In this document: positions 58,873 through 64,000 of the stretch, piece after piece
How positions within the stretch are numbered: the first letter of the stretch is position 1
How the letters are laid out: each line of letters begins with the position of its first letter
Source: Dreissena polymorpha
Taxonomy: Eukaryota > Mollusca > Bivalvia > Myida > Dreissenidae
NCBI RefSeq assembly: GCF_020536995.1
Contig: NC_068359.1
Location: forward strand, 89,486,353 to 89,550,352
Length of the DNA: 64,000 bases
Reading direction: 5' to 3'
The notes under the pieces: model-generated
Told to the model about the DNA's origin: nothing
The model's database searches: none
Seen by the model: only the letters and a program-made list of their open reading frames with translations
Translations under genes and position numbers: made by a program

Positions 58873-61800
58873 ATGGCGGCTCGTAGTTCGAATTGGACCA
58901 AAGAAGAAACAGAAATTCTTGTAGACGGCTATGTTGCAAACCGAGAGGTGCTGTTCGGAAAATTTTCGAGTACGATTACAAACGAAGAGAAGGAGAAAAC
59001 GTTTTGTGCCATTTTAGAATCGTAAGTATTGTTTTATGCGAGTTTGTTCATTTGACAGCTGTCAACTGGTTTAGTTGACAGCTGTCAACTATCCACTCGG
59101 TGATTCTGTATTCGAAGTTTGTTATTTGTTCAGGGGATGTGTGCAGCTTGGGTTGCATCGGGTACCGTAAATAGCATCTGATTGTACTTTTAACTTGTTT
59201 TGAATAATAAATGTTACCTTTAAGTTATTTAAAAACTAGATAGATATAGAGATTGTACAGTCACACCAATAGGGGGTCACTATCGTGTATTTCATGAACA
59301 AGTATAATCAAATCTAAAATAATTGTTGCATAGTGTGTCCCTTGGATAAATGTACAATATTACAAATTTGTGAAAAGATGCTCCAACTGTTGATCTGACA
59401 GGGGAGATAATGCTGTAAACAGTGATCCTTTATTGGCGATGGTGATTTATATGAGCTGACATGAATTATTGTTTTGTTAATCTAGTATTAATGCTGTGGG
59501 AGGCCATGGGAGGTCCATTGAAGACCTCAAAAGTAAATGGAAACAACTTAAGGTAAATTAAAGTAGTATTTTTAGTAGTAATATTGAAGTTCAATAATAC
59601 ATTATGAGGATGAATACTGCTTTATTTTAATTTTGCAAAATGCCTTATTGTGAGGTGTTAGATGTTGTTTAAATACAAGAAAAAAGTTATGATAATCTAA
59701 ATGGTAATGATGATATAAAGTTATGCATACACAATTTTACTTTTTTGGGGTACTGAACCTTGCGTACAGTATAAAATTCTCCTGAATTCTGTGTGCCAAA
59801 CATGGTTACACCCTCATGTAGATACTCATATGGAGCAGCACATTTAGAGTGGTGAAAGGTCAAGGTCATCCTTCAAGGTCAAAAGTAAAAAAATACAATC
59901 CAAGGGAAGTATTAAGCCTTAAAAGGGAGATCATTTCTAAACCTGCCAAATGATATATTGAAATTTTATTACAAAGCCGCGCAATAGGGGGCATAGTGTT
60001 TCTGACAAACACATCTCTTGTTTTAAATAGTTTCATATTTTATCGAAAAGGATTGAAATTTTATCAATTTTTTACATACCAGTATTTACATAATGTAATG
60101 TTTGAAACATGTATTACCCGACCATTGTTTGCTTTATCTTTTGTAATAATCATTTGTTGGAATTTATTTTGTAACAGGTACTATTTTTAACAGGTACTCT
60201 CCTGTGTTCCAAAGGTGGTCCTGGATGGGCTGAAAGGGAATGACACCGGACCAATAGGTACACATTTTGTTTTGTTTACTGTATATTTTTATCACTGCAG
60301 TAAACAGCAATATTGCAATTTAAACAATTAAGTTGCATCAGTTGGTAGAGCACAATTCTTAGTTAAATTCAGACAATTGCAATTTTCACTATCAACAACA
60401 TGTAAAGCCACTCACATCTGATTAAACTAGAGCTTTGTCACAGACTTGACGAATACCCCTATATGCCGCATTGACACAGACTATTTTGCATGTTGTCTTA
60501 AAAAAAAGCAGATGCCATGTTCAATGTTTAAAACGCACTAAGTGACCCCATGACCTAGTTTGTGACCCAGCATGGCCCATGTTCGAACTTGACCACACAT
60601 GAATTAGAGAGCGGACGACTTGTTCAATGTTTAAAACGCACTAAGTTACCCTAGTTTTTGACCCAGCATGATCCATATTCGAACTTGACCTAGACATCAT
60701 CTAGATACAACTTTTGACCAATTTTTTGACAGACCGACAGACAAGCTCACTCCTATATACCCCCCTAAACTTCGTTTGCGTGGGTATAATAAATGCAGTT
60801 GATGGCTACTAGCTTACATATGTGCAGTTAGTTTGGTATTCCAGATTAGGAATTATAAGCTGGTTGTATTTTACTGCCATAATAAGACCTTACATTTTTA
60901 CTTTTATCATCAATTCCATATTGCAGTAAATCCCGAAAATGACAGATTTACAGCTTCACAAACTGATCTCGAGTCACAAGCTGTTGCAGATGAAGGTATT
61001 GATCAGCGTATTTCTTTTTGTTATGTTTTTACATTTAAGTTACATGTTAATAACTTCCCATCAAGTATTTCATCAATATCTCATGTGAAAGAAATATTTA
61101 GAAATATGGAGATAACATTCATTTTATTCTTTGGCCCTTTTCTTGTTTTCCGTTTGCGGTCATATTTTTTTTATTTTTGACTTTTTATACCTATTAAGCA
61201 AAAAAGCTCTGTCGGTTAAGGCACTATCTAATGTTATTAATCATATTACCACATATGTGCCCACCAATAGCCCCCATTTACAAATGTATACAGGTTCTTT
61301 TGGGAATAATAGGTCAATTACCTCACTAAGTACTTGTTGAAATAGAGACTGTCTGTCATACAATTAAATGCTCAGAAATGTCGTTGAATGTGACAATTGT
61401 CACATAGGATTGATTGCATATTATCATGAAACAAAGTATAACTTCTTATTGCTATGTCTTCAAATGTTTAAGTTAAAACAATGATGTTCATACAAATGCT
61501 TCTTTGTTTCATAGAGGTAGTATCCAAACCAAAGAAAAAAAAGCAGAAGACCAGTGTTGAATGTAAGTACCTTTTTTTCATTTACATAGCTCAATAGAAT
61601 CATCAATTAAGCCAGTACAATAAACAAAAACAACCAAAAAAAAAAGAAACAATTATGTTAAAATATTACATAGAACATAATTAAGTATAAATAAAGGGAT
61701 AAGATTTTGATAACCAATACAAATGTATGCCTTGTAATACATAAACTTGTGAATTCATCATACATGGTGCAAATTGTAAAAACACCCTGTTAATAAAATT

Positions 61801-62078
61801 ATTACATTTTACATTGAAAATTATAAATTGGAAATCAAATTATGTCAATAGATCTAAAATCTAAACTCTGTGCTCAAATTTGAATTTGTTTTACATCTCT
61901 ATTTTCAGCATGCCAATGCTCTGCAGAACTGCTTGAAATTCAAAAGAAACTTCTTGAAGAGGCTGTGAGAAGTAATGCATTGAATCAGGAGAGAAACCTC
62001 TTCCTTGAAAAATTTAGTTCCAGTCTTTCAGTTCTTGCTACAAAGCAGTATTCGGATAATTTGATGTTTGAATTGTAA
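58873..62078 (+). CDS. Myb/SANT-like (trihelix) DNA-binding protein, intact, six exons
   Basis: Exons 58873-59021, 59486-59552, 60194-60257, 60927-60995, 61515-61562 and 61909-62078 (567 nt, 188 aa) are all open, with GT-AG sites and matching phases. The trihelix spans residues 8-72: Trp8 in NWTKEETEILVDGY, then LFGKFSSTITNEEK, then RSIEDLKSKWKQLK with Trp68. A basic nuclear-localisation-type run KPKKKKQK follows, then a C-terminal helix (ELLEIQKKLLEEAVRSN onward). The start context is AACATGGCGG just after a CpG-rich leader. Same architecture as the Harbinger partner gene at 23.8 kb but diverged. Its likely role is binding element termini and recruiting the transposase. Confidence 0.8.
59052..59088. 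promoter_or_regulatory. Two copies of the palindrome TTGACAGCTGTCAA
   Basis: Exact 14-bp palindromes lie at 59052-59065 and 59075-59088, 23 bp apart, in the first intron of the Myb/SANT-like gene. The core TGACAGCTGTCA is the known dimeric site of TALE homeodomain proteins (TGIF/PKNOX/MEIS). Use here is inference. Confidence 0.4.
59705..60025 (-). mobile_element. Repeat related to the MITE at 41.06 kb
   Basis: The right part reads in reverse AGATGTGTTTGTCAGAAACACT then ATGCCCCC, and GACCTTGAAGGATGACCTTG is shared with 41057-41274. It lies in the intron between exons 2 and 3 of the Myb gene. Confidence 0.6.
60430..60795 (+). repeat. Bivalve dispersed repeat
   Basis: Two units contain a TTTAAAACGCACTAAG phrase and a GTGACCCAGCATG / TTGACCCAGCATG phrase. 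The tail GACAGACAAGCTCACTCCTA leads to a TTCGTTTGCGTGGGTATAAT end. It lies in an intron of the Myb gene. Confidence 0.6.
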
Positions 62079-62095
62079 GCTTATAATGAATTTTT

Positions 62096-62166
62096 GCATG
62101 TGTTCTCAAGTATGTGACATAATGTCACACAGTGTGACATAATGTCACATACTAGAGAACACATGC
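62096..62166. repeat. Near-perfect hairpin, 34-bp arms, 3-nt loop
   Basis: Arms start GCATGTGTTCTC and meet at TGTCACA-CAG-TGTGACA, with 32 of 34 positions paired. It begins 18 nt after the stop codon of the intact Myb/SANT-like gene, so it would fold in the 3' UTR. Confidence 0.85.
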
Positions 62167-62379
62167 ACAAAATGCCTTATTAAGCCTATATATATGTTAT
62201 TTTCTGATCCAAATAAATTAAATTTCTTCAGCTCTCTCCTGCTTCAATGCATTACTGCTTGGAAGATTAATTGATTATCTAAATTATTAATTAATTGATT
62301 GGTCAAATAAATTATCAGTTGTGTTATCCAATATTGTGTTGCGATGTATTGTTCATTTCGCCATGTTTATCATTTTTAA

Positions 62380-62450
62380 TAATGTGTCTTAAGTTATGTA
62401 ACTGTACGTGCTTTAATAATGTGTCTTAAGTTATGTAACTGTATTGGACG
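62380..62450 (+). repeat. ~34-bp tandem repeat, two units
   Basis: Units of TTAATAATGTGTCTTAAG then TTATGTAACTGTA. The same unit reappears at 63455-63590 beyond the larger tandem array. Confidence 0.7.
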
Positions 62451-62504
62451 TTTATAAGAGAAATATGTTTCGTAATAACATGATTAACAAAAATAACTGC
62501 CTTA

Positions 62505-63170
62505 AACTCTCATTATATATGAAATGTGCAAAGTTTGTTTACTTGATCAAATCTTACTATGTTGTTTGCGTATTGATTATAAATTTAAATTGATTGTATT
62601 TGTAAACTGCACTCTTATTGTAAACCCAAACGTTGTTATTTAACAACACAAGCAAATGATCCATATTTGGGTTTTGTCCTTAACTCTCATTACATAATTT
62701 ATGAAATGTGCAATGTTTGTCTACTTGATCAAATCTTACTCTGTTGTGTGCATAGTGATCATAAATGTAATTTAATAATAATTGCAAACTGCACTCTGAT
62801 TGTAAATCCAAACTTTGTTATTTAACAACACTAGCAAATGAAACATAGTGGGGTTTTGTCTTTAACTATCATTACATAATTATGAAATGTGCAAAGTTTG
62901 TTTACTTGATCAAATCTTACTATGTTGTGTGCATATTGATCATAAATTTGAATCGATAATTTGTGTAATCTGCACTCTGATTGAAAATCCAAAGTTGAAA
63001 CTTTGTTATTTAATAACACTAGCAAATGATACATAATTGGGTTTTGTCTTTAACTCTCATTATGTATGAAATGTTTCCATTTTTTTTTTACTTGATCAAA
63101 TCTGACTATGTTGTGTGCATATTGATAATAAATTTTAATTGATTGTTTTGTAAAATGATACATAATCGGC
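62505..63170. repeat. ~180-bp tandem repeat, about 3.6 units
   Basis: Units begin AACTCTCATTA at 62505, 62682, 62864 (AACTATCATTA) and 63052 (spacing 177, 182, 188). Each holds TTACTTGATCAAATCT, CTGCACTCT and TTGTTATTTAA. The last unit is truncated. Confidence 0.85.
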
Positions 63171-64000
63171 TTATCTAGTTTGAACTTGTAACCATAGATA
63201 AATTGCTATGGTCAATCAAAACCTTTCTTTGTTCAATACACACTTATTTTTGTGTTGTACATAAAGAATATTTAAGCCAAGTCGATGAAGTAAAAAAGGT
63301 TGAAGGATGTATGATATTAATTTAAATTGTGTAATGAATTTAATGATATGGTGAAAACACATTACATATGGTAGATTAATATATGAATGTGCATTACTTA
63401 GTAAATTGTGTAAGTATATGTATTATGGAATGAATAAAATAATTTCAACGGGAAAAAAGTTATGTAACTGTATGTGCTTGAATAATATGTCTTAGGTTAT
63501 GTAACTATGTGCTTTAATAATGTGTTTTTAGTTATATTACTGTATGTTTTTAATGTGTATTAATTTATGTAACTGTATGTGCTATTGTGTTATTATGTAC
63601 ATGTTTAGTTCATAAGTCGGCTTAAAAAGCTTTCAGAGCTTGTGTTAAAATGTTTAAATACCCGACTTGATTAATAAATATTACTTGAATTGAGCTGTTT
63701 TATGTTCAATGCATGAGAATTACCACCTCCCATTATTCACTGGCCAAAGATTATTTTTATGCTCCCCCAAATTTGACAGTTCATTTATAACCAGTTTCAT
63801 GTCTAGGATCCCATGATTCATCCTAATTGGAGATACAATGTATAGTGGTACATTTGCATGTAAGAAGTAACACTTCTTTTGTCCAACTCATTTCTTATCT
63901 AGACTGCGGGATAATACAGCGGTTCATATGTTTGAATAATTGTTTGCAGTGTAAATAAGAACAAAAGCTGTTGTTGTTGATTTTGTCAAAATCTTGTATT
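63171..64000. other. AT-rich tail with minor repeats, no gene
   Basis: Contains degenerate copies (63455-63590) of the 34-bp TTATGTAACTGTATGTGC unit. No exon seen. Confidence 0.5.

Larger units (their letters stand above)
58680..64000. mobile_element. Left part of a second Harbinger-like element (runs off the window)
   Basis: A terminal-like GAGCCGTTTCATTAATGG at 58681 is followed by subterminal GTTGCA repeats and a second TTTCATTAATGCGGTTGCA. Then comes an intact Myb/SANT-like gene of the Harbinger partner type. By analogy with the element at 23.6-32.5 kb the convergent transposase should lie to the right. The right terminus and target duplication are outside the window, so this is inference from layout; a domesticated host gene remains possible. 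Confidence 0.55.

Noticed and set aside
62505-63170. Regularly spaced repeats that could suggest a CRISPR array
   Set aside because: Units are about 180 bp, directly adjacent with no short-repeat/spacer structure, and the genome is clearly animal.

Overview
The window looks like AT-rich nuclear DNA from a bivalve mollusc. The grounds are the density of bivalve-type dispersed repeats (tandem units with the AAGGTCA / GACCTTGACC motif, 'gcggccatg' units, piggyBac-like MITEs), a LINE whose ORF1 carries a 2A-like peptide, PIF/Harbinger elements, and a Mutator-like/exonuclease gene family that I associate with molluscs and cnidarians. No species can be named from sequence alone. Most of the window is mobile DNA. 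Only one host gene family could be modelled with confidence.

Layout. 0.6-3.8 kb: three non-autonomous DNA transposons. 7,398-15,902 and 45,462-54,425: the arms of a very large inverted repeat, about 90-95% identical where I compared them by eye. Each arm holds a decayed multi-exon gene joining a Mutator-like zinc-binding N-terminal region to a DEDD-type exonuclease domain. Each arm has private insertions: a 2.8-kb repeat cluster on the left, and a 3.1-kb TTAA-flanked transposon on the right whose empty site survives in the left arm. 17.1-21.6 kb: a dead LINE with a 2A-like motif.

22.3-33.9 kb, minus strand: a small secreted single-VWC-domain (pacifastin-like) protein gene with TATA box, 5' UTR intron, signal-peptide exon, cysteine-rich exon and polyadenylation signal. 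Its last intron holds a complete-looking 8,953-bp PIF/Harbinger element (23,594-32,546) flanked by CTG. That element carries a Myb/SANT-like gene on the plus strand and a DDE transposase gene on the minus strand, tail to tail around a 0.36-kb palindrome. 39.4-41.8 kb, plus strand: a diverged paralogue of the secreted gene. Its VWC exon is broken in the ancestral frame but open in another. 42.9-43.3 kb: a third copy reduced to promoter-proximal sequence.

54.4-58.7 kb is repeat-rich with no gene seen. From about 58.7 kb to the right edge lies the left part of a second Harbinger-like element. Its six-exon Myb/SANT-like gene (58,873-62,078) is open and phase-consistent throughout, and is followed directly by a near-perfect 34-bp-arm hairpin. 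The matching transposase would lie beyond the window.
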